Shown: positions 23,568 through 36,719, counted from the first letter of the stretch. The stretch is DNA of 64,000 nucleotides from Paramyrothecium sp. XJ0827 (GCA_020881915.1 JAJFPB010000003.1:62001-126000); one strand, 5' to 3'. Numbers and translations are program-made. Notes: generated from the sequence alone by a model not told the origin.

Positions 23568-24362
23568 GCGAGGAAATCTCATTGGCCATGCCGACGAGCT
23601 ATGAGATGCCCTGTGCTCAAACAAATTAGTCCGCTAGTACTAAAACGAAGCTGACTGATATTTCGAAGAGGCAACCTTCAGAATCAGCTAGATTTAATTC
23701 CTACTGTCTATTAGCGATCCAGTGCTTCAGCCTAAGGCCACTACGGAGACCAGAGAGTTGCCGAATATCTGTGTGAAAAAAGTGCAAGGCAGATCTGCTT
23801 TATCTCGATGCGCTCAGGAATGCCCAAAATTGATCAGCCGCATATGCACGGATATTTGTTTTCTACAGTTGGTGTGCGCGATGTAACTTAGAGACATGTC
23901 TCGGCCTGAGATAGAAGTGCATGTTTAGCCTCTTCTCTTAAGGGTAAAAAGCACGCTTATAGTTGCAAAATGACCAAGACAATTTCCAGCTTGGTGGCCC
24001 CTCCCCACACTTGGCAAGTCGTCTGTATCAGGTCATTGGCCGATGCAGTCATGCGACATGGAAAACGGTAGGACTTTTGTAATGTTACCCTGCCGTTATG
24101 CTACAGTACCGTCGAGTGCCCCAAGGCTCATGGAACCTGATTGCCCCTCAGAGCCGATAAATCCTAGGCATCTCCGCACAAAGTCCAAGCTTCATCATGA
24201 AGCCGCTTGGTTGTGCATGCAACAGCTCGTGCCTCGCCATCCAGCTTCTGGCACTCGAGCAGGTTTCTATGGCTTAGCTCGCTTCCCCTTAGCTTCGTCC
24301 ACCAAGTCCATGGTAGTACCGATTGATTTCATTTTTCAAGACCTGATGATATTCACGGTAAA

Positions 24363-24916
24363 ATGTCTGCCGAATTGTTCAATCAGCTCGACCCAGAACT
24401 GCAACAACTTCTTCTTGATGGACCGGCACTCGCACCCCCGAAGGATGTTACACCCGAACTCGATAATCCGCCAAATAAGGATGATTTCTCATTCGCAATT
24501 GTCACTATCGGCCTCGTCCTATCATCAGTGATGATTCTGTTGCGGGTTTATGCTATGGCATTCGTCACTCGACGAGTACATACTGAGATGGTAAGACTTT
24601 TTGCCTATTTTCTAGGAACATTAGGACAGGCTGATACGTTATAGTCTTATCCATTGCAGCATTCGTAAGTGGAAATAAATCTTACCAAAGCAAGCCTGCT
24701 AACACACTATAGGGCACCTTTGTCGGTTTCGGCCAGTGCTTGTTCGTCGACGCCGGAGTTAACTCAACCTTTGCCGCCGAGCGCCCAGATGTCCATGCAA
24801 GCCTCTTCAGACTCGCCACTGCCCCGGTTGCTGAAAGTTCAGGACTCGATTTTGCTTTTTTGTCGTCGAACGAGGTTCCTCTTCATAAGCGCCAGGCGTA
24901 CTGCAACCAGGACTGA
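24363..24916 (+). CDS. truncated Pth11/rhodopsin-like membrane protein
   Basis: The N-terminus has a helix (FAIVTIGLVLSSVMILLRVYAM) and the FVTRRVHTE motif that in Pth11-type seven-helix receptors precedes the second helix. An intron follows near 24592-24637, where a frame with YVIVLSIAAFVSG supplies helix 2, but splice phases do not fit cleanly. A canonical intron (24665-24712) leads to a last exon ending at 24914-24916 without further membrane helices. The product would be about 180 residues against roughly 350-450 for the family, so it is truncated and perhaps non-functional. Confidence 0.45.
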
Positions 24917-24939
24917 ACGACTTACCGTTGCGTAGAGGT

Positions 24940-27000
24940 TCACAGTGGATGCAAGCCCGAACACGTCTGGTGTGACGATTTTGAGTGCTACAGAATTTGG
25001 ACCTGTAGAAGCTAGAGGGTGATTGCCAAATGGCCAGGACAAATGATGGCTCGTGGTATACATTAGCACCATACGACAGTTACCTAGCAACTATCGCATG
25101 ATCAGCTAAAAATTATCGGACACTGACCTCCGTAGTCTATTGTGATAATGCTAGTAACTGATACTCATCGTACTAACCAATTCTAGTCATAGTCCGGAAA
25201 AATGAATGAATGTATGACATAGAGGTGGCGCAGCCTGAATAGGGCCACCAACTGTGGTGAAGGTCGATTCCATATGCTCAGACATCTCAGGCTCTTGTTC
25301 TGCTCATGATCCAGGCTGGCTCTTATTACTGTTGGCTGGATAGCCGTTCGATCACACCAATGGGCGCTGTCTCGGAAAATACGTATACTGCTGCCTGCGG
25401 GAGCGGCGGTCGAAGCTGAAGCAGAGAGGCTAGCCTTTGGCCTTTGCACCATAATGCCAGCGGTCTGTTCCTCCTTGATGGAACTCAGAATTAGGCCTAA
25501 AGCAACATGAGAACGGCAATACCGTGGAATTTGATAGATTTTGGCTGGTTCCCGTGACGTCTGCTACGGCACAAGCGTATCCACGTCCTGTAGTGGACAA
25601 TTATCGGGAGTGGTATTTGTCGGAGAAGGCGGTTGATGAGCATGGGGAGTGCCAATGGAGGATAGCCGATCTTTGCTTGCCCTATTTAGGGATACTTAGA
25701 GACTGGCTGGATGGGGAGAAGCGAGGACCACTTACAATAGTATAAAAACTTGCTCGCTATTTTACATCACCCGCCAATCGAAAGATGGACGGATTACTTT
25801 CAGATGGCACTGGCCGTGGATTTCAAGTGGTCTATTGTACTGTACGATCAACTAGGACATTCCGATTTGCCGTGGGGGCATACACAACATTTAAGCCAAA
25901 GCCCAATTACAATGCTAACAAGACGGGCCAACCCGTCAGGAACGGGCACGTGTCTGGAGAGGGGAGCTGCTTTGGAGTCCATGCGGCGGGCAGCAAGAGC
26001 AGCAAGAACTTGGGGTGCCCTCGAATTGTCTTACTTCCACGAAGTTCAAAGCCGCCAAGGTTACGTGTGTAACCTGCTGTAAGGATACTGGGGTGGGGTA
26101 TGAAGTCAGTCTGTATGATTTTGTCGACATTCTTGAAAATTCCCAAATGTTGTGACACAAATGACACCAATTTCCCAGCTCCGAAGTCATTGTTCAAACT
26201 GGCCCGTTGCGACAGTTGATAATCTTGATAAGTAGTTCTAGTCAGAAGGAAAGCAAGGGTCCTGTAGGAAGACTACACTCTTTCTCTACGCAGCGAGATT
26301 TAGCTGGAATGACCGTTGTCCGGTTCTGGCGAGGGATTTAGTTTGCTTGAACCAATAGGATCGTAGGAGCCAATGGGAATAAAGGGACAGGGCGAACGCG
26401 TGATTTTAAGAGACAAGAAACCTACGGGCATTGTTTTGGAAACAGGAGCGAGGCCATGGCTTTACAAAGTTAGTCAACCAGCGCTGGCACCTCGCCGGAA
26501 GTATCCCGATAGTGCTGATAACAGCAATTCCTGGGTCTTAGCACCCTCTACGAACCTAGGCTTGTATCGAGCCTATTATGCCGACCTCCCCGAAGCAAAA
26601 CGGCGAATTATTGATTGGCTACCCGGACTAGGCCACGCCGCAGTTTTCAGATGCTCGTTCCACAAACAAACCCGTGGGACGTGCATTGCCTTCAACAAGG
26701 CTCCTGTGATCCCAGCTCAAGTGCAATGAGCTTACCGACCGGCATCGAAAGGCTGTAACCCAGCAAATTGCCAACCCGGTACCTGCAGGTTCCTGGAAAT
26801 ATTGCACCTATTCAGGGGTGGCAGGTGAAAGTATGTTGAAATTGATTGTTAAAAGAAGAGCGGAGTTGCTTCTATTCAGCAAACACGAGCATTTCTTAGC
26901 CTAGTGTCAGCTGGTCCACGAATGTCTTTGATGACTGTGACTCGGCCGCCAAGAACAATTTGACCCTTCTCTTTCCAAAAAAGAGAGCTCCATAAGCCTG
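24940..27000. other. intergenic, no supported gene
   Basis: Open frames of 70-120 codons occur on both strands (for example 25524-25745 and 26373-26729, plus) but none shows a recognisable motif or intron structure. Nothing else is seen. Confidence 0.4.
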
Positions 27001-27007
27001 TGAGAAT

Positions 27008-28745
27008 CTAGGCTTTTGGGTTGATGATGGCCTTGAACCTCGATCCAGGATCATGTCTCCGTCTCAGCTCCAATAGTTTATCCCAATGGATTCCATAGGA
27101 CTAGAACAAGATTAGAACGAAGAATTTGGAAATGGAATCTATGGCTTACCAGCTGGGGATCCTGAAGCTCGTCAAGCCCCGTGGGAAGAATTTTATAGTC
27201 GAGGATTCCGAGTATTTCTCGTGGAGCGTCTCGTACCAACTCCCTAGCCACTTCCTGCTGTTGCTCAGTACCGTTTGGCGGGCAGCCCGCAATAATTAAT
27301 ATGTAATGCTTGTAATTTGCCGGCCGGGGCCATGCTACCTGGGAGACGCCTCCAACCGGTTGGCACTGAGAAATGTTAGACCAGACTGTGGCAGAACGAA
27401 TTGGCCGCAAAGGCTTACGAAGACTAAAAATTCCGGGACTACCATGGTGCGTTGGTGGATTTCTCGATCGATAGTAGCAATCTTGTTTGCCCATTCGAGG
27501 GCGCGGACAGTCGCAGCCTCGTCCATGTCCGCGATGCCCATTACCAAGAGTTGCATGGTGGCCATGGTGCCGCGTAGTTGGCGGACATTTGCTATGAGTA
27601 AAAGGTTAATAAGTTTGAGATTAGAGAGCGAATTACAAACAAACCTTGCATTTCAAGAACAGACGTCATGTGGCCGACAGATGTCTTATCAATCGCGCCT
27701 GGCATCTCTAAAGCCCAACGAAATGCTTCACGGCCGTGCTTCTCCCCACAAGCATCGTAGACACGAAGGGAGATAACGTCCCCGCGTACAACATTCAGTT
27801 GGTTGTGGTCCAATATTACATGGAGTAATGCCTGTTTTAAGACAAAAGTCAAGAAATTGACTCTCGGATGCTGCAGCACAGAGATAAAATCCTGGATTTT
27901 GCGGGCAAGACGTGGTAGTTCATTCTTGGGAAGCAGAATCATTCCTGACCAGATTTCTGTCGGATAATCGTAAGCTCGTAGGATGACATTGGTCATGACT
28001 AGCGAAAGTAGCTTCGCGATGTGCAACCAGAGTTTCTCCACCCCCCGGAAACATGAACATACCTCCGAACCCGCCTCCGCCTCCCCGGAGAGCCCACATA
28101 AGATCCGACTCAGTCGAAGCCATGACTATTGAGCCGTCGTACTTGACAACTTCCGTGTCTATAAAATTGGCCGGGTCTGAGATCAACCCATATTCGCTGC
28201 TCATCCAGGAGAACCCTCTAGTAAGGATAGAACCGCCAACGCCGACGGTAGGGGTTCTGGCGTATGGTACTGTATCAATGCATTCTGTCAGCCCTCGCGA
28301 GTTTTAAAGTGGTTCAAGCAGCTACTTTTCAGCATGAAGGGTACATACAGCAGATTTCAGGGTCAACATCTCGCATCTTCCTCGATGCCTCTAGCCAAGT
28401 CAATCCCACTCCAACTGTGGCAAACATCTGCCCTGAATCGTACTTGAATCCGTTAAAACCGATGAGGCTGATCAAAACGTCCCGGGCTGAAGCAGACTTG
28501 TATCCTTGGCCGCGAATTTCAAAATCCAGGTCAGATTTGTAGAGGAAACGTATCATTTTGGCAAGCGATTCACTAGAGCTCGGAATAAGAACGACGGAAG
28601 GCTGCAGGTCTGCTTTGGCTGAGAACGGCAAGCTGTGGTGGGCATAATCTTCATGAGATGCAGTAATCAGTTCTTCGGGGCTCAGCTGAGTGGCCAGGGG
28701 CTGGAGGTGTGTAAGAACCTCGTCGATCCTGTTGCCGTTGCCCAT
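27008..28745 (-). CDS. FAD-linked oxidoreductase (berberine-bridge-enzyme-like)
   Basis: These flavoenzymes oxidise small molecules, often in secondary metabolism. The N-terminal PCMH-type FAD-binding domain shows PSVVLIPSSSESLAKMIRFL, a GQGYKSASARDVLISL loop, GVGGSILTRGFSW and SSEYGLISDPANFIDTEVV, then WALRGGGGGFG. The substrate-domain C-terminus ends SYGIHWDKLLELRRRHDPG. Five introns give one frame: 28270-28348, about 28000-28060, 27595-27645, 27398-27449 and 27100-27148. I chose the ATG at 28745 (MGNGNRIDE), which resembles family N-termini I remember. An in-frame ATG at 28832 would add 29 residues looking like a targeting peptide. No covalent-FAD His is evident in the expected glycine-rich loop, where Tyr-Lys stands instead. 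The gene looks intact and lies near an MFS gene and a Zn2Cys6 gene. Confidence 0.85.
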
Positions 28746-28832
28746 CTTGGAGGTGATCTGTTGGGTGATTGTTAGAAAGTGTCCTCGCTTGATGATTGTT
28801 GTTGAGATGAATGATTTGATGATGAAACTCAT

Positions 28833-29825
28833 TTGCCTTTGAAGGGGCAAAGCTGGGCTTTTAATACTTGACCGTCCGTGTCCACATTGAGTTTTCTACC
28901 CTTTGACAGAGGTGGCGAACAAGATGAAATCAGCCAATAAATTTACTTCAAAGCTTTAACGTGAAAAATGACCCGTAACGTGTTGAGTCTCGAGATGGTA
29001 GGGGTGGATTTAATCCTTTCTTTGTGTCCGCAAATTCCGAGGCAGACACTTAACAATATTACGTATTCTCCGGGTGCTTTGATCTGCGAGCTTGCCTTGA
29101 CTGTCTCTCTTCGGCCCGCCAGGAACACTTGGATCGTTTAGGGTCTGAAGCTGTAGATTTTGCTTTGCTTCCGTGATATGAGTCTAGATCCATTGCATGT
29201 GTCTTGAGATGTGATTGGGGGTGGCAGGATCGTGGAGTTACGGCTTCCACAGGGCGCAGCTTTGGCACTAGTCCGACACTAGTCCACCGAGCGTCCCACG
29301 CGAAAAGAAGGGTCCCGGTCCTCAGCCGACATAAGATGTAGTCAACGGAAATACGAGTTACCGCTTGCCCGCCAATCTCTACACTCGATGTGAGTGATGT
29401 AGTAGGAAATGGCCCTGCAGGCGAATTGCGGACTAGCGTTCATCAAGCTGCGGGTCATTTCGAGCATGACACTCAAACAGGGACCTTATTTCAAGTAACC
29501 CTGATTCAGAAGGGGATGGGCTAACGTTGATTGCTTACAAACGAATCAACTTGGGATAATCGTCAACCGAAGGCTTCATTTCATGTCGGCTATATGCCAG
29601 GATTTGGCCACGGAGACAAAGTTGAAGTATTCTATATAAGGAATGGAGATATGGAATTTTTGGATATGAATGGCAAACTTTGAGCGTTCGTTCTTACGAT
29701 AGTACATTGGTGACCAAGAAGCATATCGGGCATAGATACTTACCATTTCTTCTCGCCAGGTCATCCAAGACCTCAAAAAAAAAAAAAAGAATTAAAAACC
29801 CCAATTTCACGATTACGGAGGTGGG
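28833..29825. other. intergenic promoter region
   Basis: The shared upstream region of the leftward oxidoreductase and rightward transporter. It holds a poly-A run at about 29777-29789 and no supported gene. Confidence 0.4.
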
Positions 29826-29833
29826 CCAAGGAA

Positions 29834-31528
29834 ATGCAAAGATTGGGCGGAAAACAAATTCCACAAGCTTTCCCGCCAGCCTTACTTTCGATCCCAGACC
29901 AGCAGTTGAGCCCGGAAAACAGTATTTCTCAAAACGTCATGAGGAGTGGCTCTCGATCATTTACCACACGTGGGCATAGATTCAGTGGCGGCCTCGAGAT
30001 TCAACAAGATCAAGTTTCACCTTCACCTCAGGCCAGCCGTGGGTTGGCAATATCAGGATCCCAATATCTGGACCTGGTGACCTGGAGCTGCCCAGAAGAC
30101 GTCAGAAATCCAAAGAATTGGGCATCTAAGAAGAAATGGAAGACTGTTTTCTGCGGTACGTTTCGTCAACGCCTTTCGTGTAAGCAAAGGTCATCCTGAC
30201 GTATTCAGTTTCGTGCTTCGCCATCCTCTCGCCTGTTTCCTCCTCCATGGTTGCGCCTGCTCTCACCAATATTGGTCGTGATCTTTCCACTGAAGATACT
30301 GTCGACCGTATTCTCATCCTCTCCATCTTCGTCCTCGCTTATGCGTTTGGCCCGCTGTTCTGGGGTCCTTTGTCTGAGATCTATGGGCGCGTTCCCATTC
30401 TCCATACTTCTAACATTATATACATGTTGTTTCATCTGGGGTGCGGCCTAAGCTCGACGAAAACTCAAATGATTGCTTTCCGCTTCTTTGCCGGCTCTGG
30501 AGGTTCCGCCCCGCTTGCAGTTGGAGGCGCTGTCATAGGATATCTTTTTAACCCCGGAATGCGAGGCCAAGCCATCGGCATATTCACCCTGCCCCTTTGC
30601 TCGGACCAGCGATCGGTCCCGTTGCCGGTGGCTTCATAAGCCAAGGCACAAGTGGAGGTGGATTTTCCACAGCACCACGATATTAGTGGCGGCGATCCAA
30701 TCTGCTGGTTTCTTCGTCCTGCGCGAGACTTACGCCCCTGTGATCCTGGCGACAATGAAGAAGCGTCTTGCCGAGGAGACAGACAATACATCGCTGAGAA
30801 CGGTATATGACCGCACCGACCAAACGTGGCTACTCCACGTGGGAACGAATTTGGCGCGGCCCCTTCGTCTACTAGGCACGCAGGTCTTGGTACAATTCGT
30901 CGCGCTGTACATGATGTATCTCTATGGCGTTTTGTATCTAGTTTTTTCAACTTACGCCAACCTCTGGACGATCGACTACGGACAAAATGTCGGCATGGCA
31001 GGCTTAAACTACATCTCTATTGGTCTTGGCTTCTTCTTTGGTGCTCAGCTCTGCGCTCCATTGCAAGACCGTGTGTACGCCTATCTCAAGCGGCGCTGCA
31101 ACCCTATGGGTGAGTCCGGGCGGCCCGAATTCCGGATTCCGATGATGGTGCCCGGCGCATTGCTTGTTCCGGTTGGTCTACTGTGCTATGGCTGGACGGC
31201 GCAGCACCGTACGCACTGGATCGGACCCAATGTTGGTGTCATGTTGTTCAGCTCTGGGTTGGCAATCACTTTCCAGTGCATGCAAGCCTTTCTGATTGAC
31301 ACTTATACGCAGTACACCGCAAGCGCGTTAGGAGCAACGACACTTCTCCGAAGCCTTGGTGGGTTTGCGCTCCCCTTGGCAGGACCCGCTCTGTACAAGA
31401 CATTGCATTATGGATGGGGAAACACGGTGCTGGCCCTGATTATTGTTGTGGTTGGATGGCCAGGTCCATTGATACTGTGGAAATTTGGCGAAAAGTCGCG
31501 TCGCAAGACTCGCCTCCCTTTGGCATGA
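29834..31528 (+). pseudogene. MFS drug:H+ antiporter (DHA1 type), two frameshifts
   Basis: The cytoplasmic N-terminus leads to CPEDVRNPKNWASKKKWKTVF, then an intron near 30155-30208, and helix 1 (SCFAILSPVSSSMVAPAL). The family motif A region reads WGPLSEIYGRVPIL, with FRFFAGSGGSAPLAVGG further on. At about 30591 (CCCTGCCCCTTTG) one nucleotide is missing. PLLGPAIGPVAGGFISQGTS (antiporter motif C) continues in the next frame. At about 30653 a second missing nucleotide shifts into RWIFHSTTILVAAIQ, and the last six helices stay open to 31528. Such transporters export toxic or secondary metabolites. With both lesions the product would be truncated after about five helices. Confidence 0.8.
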
Positions 31529-31941
31529 AATATACACTTCGTTTTTGGCAATGATCCGCAAAGCCGTGCTTCAGAGGAATAGTCTGGAAGATGAAATCAG
31601 CATTTGCCCGTCAGCCAAAAAAAAAAAAAAAAAGGAACACAATATATACCAGACTTGATGTGTTTTTTTTTACCTGTTCGAGTAGTTTCGCCGTGACAGT
31701 CGCACCAGCATCTTCCAAAATTGCCATTATCTATCGTTAAGTTCTGGAAGCGTGGATCGGGGCCCCCGGAGAGCGGCCGAAGCACGGGGCGATTTGGTTG
31801 ATATTCGGATAAATGGCCAACACGTTTGGAAATGGCGGTGATGGTGTGTCCACGTGGACCCTTAGGCCAAATGCTCATGTCCACTAGTGCCCCAGTTACG
31901 AATCTGCGTCACTCGATTCTCGATATTTGCTCTCGACAACC

Positions 31942-33550
31942 ATGTCAAGTGCCCAGTCGGCTCGGAATGCCTGCTCCTTATGCTCTACTCACAAACGGGG
32001 CTGCGATCGAATACTGCCCGCCTGTAGTCGTTGTGTACAGTGAGGTTCCCCTCGCCGTCCATCCACTCATGCATCCTACTTACTGAGTAGACACAGCACT
32101 CGTTGTCAATACGGCGAGAATGGGCCACCGAAGGGTAAGTCAAACAAGGGTCCGCCGTGGGGCCAGATAAGCACCCTCCTCCTTTTGATGCCTCTATCCT
32201 TCGACCAACTGGAGAGCATGCGGCATAGACAAAACGTAGCAGTATCAAGAAAAGATGACTTTGACGTTGTTGTGACGTCACATCTCTTCAAGTCACTCGA
32301 GCTTCTGCGTATTGAATTACAAGATCTCCTCGGCATGTATGTGCAGTCGACGCACCAATGGTTCCCAATCATTTACCATCGCACTGTCAGTCAAAAAGCA
32401 GACGCATTGAGAAATGCGCCTTGTGCTCGGCTTTCATGCCTTCTGCTTCAGTTTCTCCTTGTCATCCCCCCCTTTTCCTCGCCGTCTCTCTCAGATCCTC
32501 ACCTCTCGTCACTTCTATACCATGACTGCAAGGTGGTCTTTTCATTTTTACAAGCATGCTATGGAACTCACCTCCTCACGATCCAATCCGGCGTCCTGCT
32601 CGCATTATATTAGATAAGCCGTGGCTATAGCTCTGCTGCCTATCGGACTTTGACGTCTTGTGGGAGCCTAGAGTACGTGCTAAGACTTGATGCCCCTTCC
32701 GATTTGATAGCCGTCGCGCAAGAGGAGTATTTACGCATCCGATGGGTAATTTTATTTCCTCGAAGTCTTGAACAATCATTCCTCACAGGGATCCAAGCAG
32801 TTTCCACCTATCCGCGAAGTCCTTATTGGTGATCCGCTGCCAGGTGATGATGATCTCTGGGGCCGATCAACGAGGCACGTGGATCAACCATCATCGTTTG
32901 CCCTATCAATGTCAGCTCACGAAGAGACATGTAGTATTGGACGATTTGCCCATGAAATCCAGGCCATCTACACTTTACAGCGTGCTATGGAATTGAGCCG
33001 AGGCAATAAAACAGCAGCTTCAGAAAAAGCACGGACAATGATGACTTCTGGAAACTGGATTGTCATGTTCAACAGAAAATAAATGAGATCTTAAGCATGT
33101 CTCAGAAGAATTCAGAACATGCATACGCCGTGCTGATCATCTTGCTTTTGTGGGTAGCCCCCTGACTTCGTTAGGTCTTCTCCAGGACCGATGAGCTGTA
33201 TCTTAGGTCAGTCATTGAGCTACACAAAGGGAGACTTGAACGAGCTACAGCCCAGAGAAGGGCTGGAGAGGATCTGGAGCTGTCTACAGCGGCGTTAGAA
33301 ACGGTACTAAATATATTACAACAATTACTGCGCGCTGATGGCCCAGGAGACATCCTTGACATTAGGCAAATGCTCTGGACAGCGGTGCCACTACTACAAC
33401 TTCGAGGACTCACCGCCGTGTTGCTCGAATCACAGTATGGGCGCAAGAAAGAGGACGCGTTTGATGATATCATCAAAAGATTCATAGATCGGGCAGGCAG
33501 GCGATGGGCAGGCGCAGGTAAGGCTTTTGTCCGCTACTCGTGTGCTTGCT
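31942..33550 (+). pseudogene. Zn2Cys6 transcription factor with nonsense codon
   Basis: The ATG at 31942 starts a binuclear zinc cluster (ACSLCSTHKRGCDRILPACSRC). An intron near 32029-32099 supplies the sixth Cys (VHTRCQYG). The middle region (32185 onward) resembles the fungal transcription-factor domain, with TIQSGVLLALY followed by a TAG at 32611-32613 and then ISRGYSSAAYRTL, where the family usually continues LYE. After an intron at about 32742-32789 the conserved IGDPLPGDDDLW segment follows, and a tail at about 33180-33550 (STAALETVLNILQQLL; IKRFIDRAGRRWAGA). It lies beside the oxidoreductase and transporter and could have been their regulator. The stop, if real, removes more than half of the protein. 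Confidence 0.6.
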
Positions 33551-33559
33551 GATCTGATT

Positions 33560-35520
33560 GTTGTTCCTAATGGCTATGCAACGAGACCTCTTAGAGGCTT
33601 GGGATATGGTAAAAGTTTGAACGTTGTACAAGACTTTGTAAATGCACATAACGGTCACTGAGACCACTTCGGCATCCTGTTTGGTCAACAAAGAACTTGG
33701 CCCTTGGTGTATGAGCGGGTTCCAAGCCGGCATTGTGTCACTAGGGATATGTAACTTTGTCTGGCACGTTTGATGCATTCACAAAAGTAATCAAAACTCC
33801 ACACGACACGATGTAAGCATTCATAACCTTATCTAAGAGACAAAGTCTTCATACTATTAGTCTTTCGAAATATTCGCAAACGGTCTTGGGCAAGCGCACA
33901 AGTTAGGCACGACTGGGGACCAGATCACCTTGCGTGCCGCTCCCGGGGAGCAATTTTGACGTCCACGAGTTTGCTGGAAGAGGAATATTGCGAAAAGCGA
34001 ACGAGCTGGATTTTGGGGGGGTTCTGACGACGTAAATCCAAGCAAATACACGGGGATTTTTTGAACCCCAAAAAAGGGAAAGGAAATATTGTGTATCATT
34101 AACTAAGAGTTGCCACAATCTAGAGGTGTCCCAAAATACGTCGGCAGGCACTACGTACAATGGTCTCGCCAGCCATTGAGCATCGCGAACTGCCAAACGT
34201 ATTGAATTGCTTCGTTCGCGTTCAGAGTAAACGCAAATATATATCCTGTCGAGGCCTGCATAAATCTTGTGTCTGTTCAACTACCCCGTTCTACGTCGCA
34301 TCACTACAATGAGGCTTGAAGAGTGCCATGGTTCCACTAGGCGCTAAAACGTCATGGGAGGAAACTCGCGACAGGTATGTTGGCGTCGAATCAGGCCGCG
34401 AGTGTCTTCAGAACCTACGGAGACAGCCTTCTACTGACAGAGTTACCTAAATATCGTGGGTTGCCGGGTTACGGGAATCTTCGTTCTTAATGTTGGCTTC
34501 CCTAGAGATGCGTGGAAAATGTCGCGTCGAAGAGCTATTGTGTTCATCTTCCACTGAGGAAGTCATGGTAATTAACCACGAGAGGCAGTCAGCAAATCAT
34601 ATCAGCCGGAGTGGCCGCAGTCATATGTACTCCGCTTTTCGGTAATTCCGCCGGTGCCCTGCAGGAAAATCATGAATGAAGGAGGGGGTTCTATGTCATG
34701 GAGCAGCATTGCGCCGAGTAATCACATACCATCACAAGCTTTCACCTGACAACCGGACTCAACTTTGCTTTCTTGCCTTGCTCATCCGTCAAGACCTCAT
34801 CAATCGCATGTGGTAGGAATGGCGGACCTCGTAAGCTATCCCAGACCTAGTGAGTGGATAGACTAGGGAGCCAGAACCCTGCTTTGTGTCTGGCACGATA
34901 GGGAGGGGTCAACAATCTGCGAGGAACAATGCAACAGTAATGTGGGTGTTGAATGGTACGATGAAACCATCATGGTTCACGGCGTCTTTCTAAGCAACTC
35001 CATCCACAGCGCCGCCCCATGCAATTACAAAGCCATTACAAAGAGGGCAGGCGGCTCTGCCGTGTCGCGCCATCGCTGCATGCTGCTCCTTTCCAAGTCC
35101 ATGGGAGACTAATTGCCGGCCAAAATGGCAGTTGAAAAGGTCGCGTCGGCGGCATCCCACTTGACCTCGATATGTTGCCGGAGCGGAACCCCCGCACCGT
35201 GGACAGAAGGAATGGCTGACGGGGGGTCAGCGAGCAGGGCATGGAGAAACATTTTGCTCCAAATAGGCAAGAGTAAACCAAGCCGGCAAGTATTGTTCAA
35301 AGACACCATGCCGAATGTGCCGCTGAATCCCATAAAAGGTCCACTCTAGATAAACAAATTGTGGGCTGCTGACTACAAGCGCTCGCATCCTGATTCCTAG
35401 GAGACATAGTCAGTCAATTCGATAGAGGTATAAGAGGATACCGCGGTAAGTGTATCGCGATTTTTCGATTGAAGCTCGTTGCAGTCGCCCACGGGACCTC
35501 CATCAGTCGACGTTGTGTTT
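33560..35520. other. intergenic, no supported gene
   Basis: Only short open frames without motifs or intron structure on either strand. Nothing further recognised. Confidence 0.4.
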
Positions 35521-35524
35521 CAAC

Positions 35525-36716
35525 ATGCTTGTTCGCTCCCTGACACTCGGCGCCCTCACGGCCGTGCTTGCAAGTGCGCAAGCATGGACAAGCACCGAGT
35601 ACTCGACGATCAGCTCTAGTACTTGCTCCACCAAGTCTGGCAGCGGAGGTCTTCAGCCAACGCCAATCCCCACCCAGGGTGCTGGCCAGACCTTTACCGT
35701 CACCAGGCCCGGATCAACAGTGACCACCCAGGCTTTTACTCGAGTCACTGCTTCCACGACGGTGACCATCACGGAGCGCATATCCTATGAATACGTGAAC
35801 ACCATCACTACGGTAACTTCGCCGACCTGGACGACATACAAGGTCATTAACACGGTCTTTGCAACCGCCACCTGGCCCCAGACTGTGTGCACGAATGGCG
35901 TCAAGCCCAAGACGGAAACGGTATACACGGGAACCTACAAGCCCGTGTCAGGCCAGGTCACAACCCTTCCGTCCAGCTATCCCACCGAAGTCGTCTGCTC
36001 TGGTGGTGTAACTCGCCTCCTTATTGAGCACCCTGTCGTGACTTCTGGCACGGCTACCGAGACGACGACCCCGACTGTAAGAGTCACTGATTACAGTAAG
36101 TGACAATGGCTTCTACGGTCACGTAGCAATTCTTGGCTCCATTTGCATTGGCCGGGGATAATGAATGATCTGCAACACCACTTGGGGATGAATACTAATC
36201 ACTAGAATAGCCACCAAGGCGACAAGCACTATAATCTGGGGCACATCAATCGTCTATGGCACGACTGTTACTAGAATCACGACGAGCTACACCGTCGCCA
36301 GCACCAACCAGGTCATCCGGACTTCGTGCCAGCCGACTTACACCACGACGTATGCCGCAAAGTGCGCCCCGACGAACCTCATCGGCGCCATCAACAACGT
36401 GGGACTCGTCGCCGGCGAGTACGCCGACGGAACGGCCGTCAGTTACGGGCCCAATGATGACGAAGACCAATACCACCATGACCCCAGTCTCTGCTGCCAG
36501 CTGTGCCAGAACAACAAGGGCTGCGGCGCTACATACTGGGGACCTGGACCGGGTGCCTGCGGGCTGCTCTATACTGCTGCCAACGCCACGGTTGGCGGTC
36601 CAAAGTGTGGCGAGTTTATTCTCAATTTCCGGTCCCACAAGGGCGTCATCCCTGGAGAGAGTCTGATTTACCAATCGGGCTGTGGACTCATCGAATATGC
36701 GGGTCACCTAGGCTAG
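35525..36716 (+). CDS. secreted Ser/Thr-rich surface protein
   Basis: The ATG at 35525 opens a clear signal peptide (MLVRSLTLGALTAVLASAQA). The mature part is Thr/Ser-rich with repeated TVTxT-type strands typical of O-glycosylated fungal wall or adhesin-like proteins. A GT-AG intron at 36096-36210 joins TDY to TTKATSTIIWGTS in phase. The last 110 residues form a compact Cys-rich domain (DPSLCCQLCQNNKGCGATYW, then CGLLY and KCGEF) of a kind found in fungal secreted proteins, perhaps PAN/Apple-like. No GPI-attachment tail is seen. About 358 residues, intact. An in-frame start at 35450 would place the signal peptide internally and is rejected. Confidence 0.85.
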
Positions 36717-36719
36717 TGA

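Noticed and set aside
24043..24531. 162-codon plus-strand open frame
   Set aside because: It overlaps the Pth11-like exon in another frame and lacks helices or motifs.
26373..26729. 118-codon plus-strand open frame
   Set aside because: Isolated, no family resemblance, no supporting neighbour.
36246..36707. 153-codon minus-strand open frame
   Set aside because: Antisense to the second exon of the secreted Ser/Thr-rich gene.
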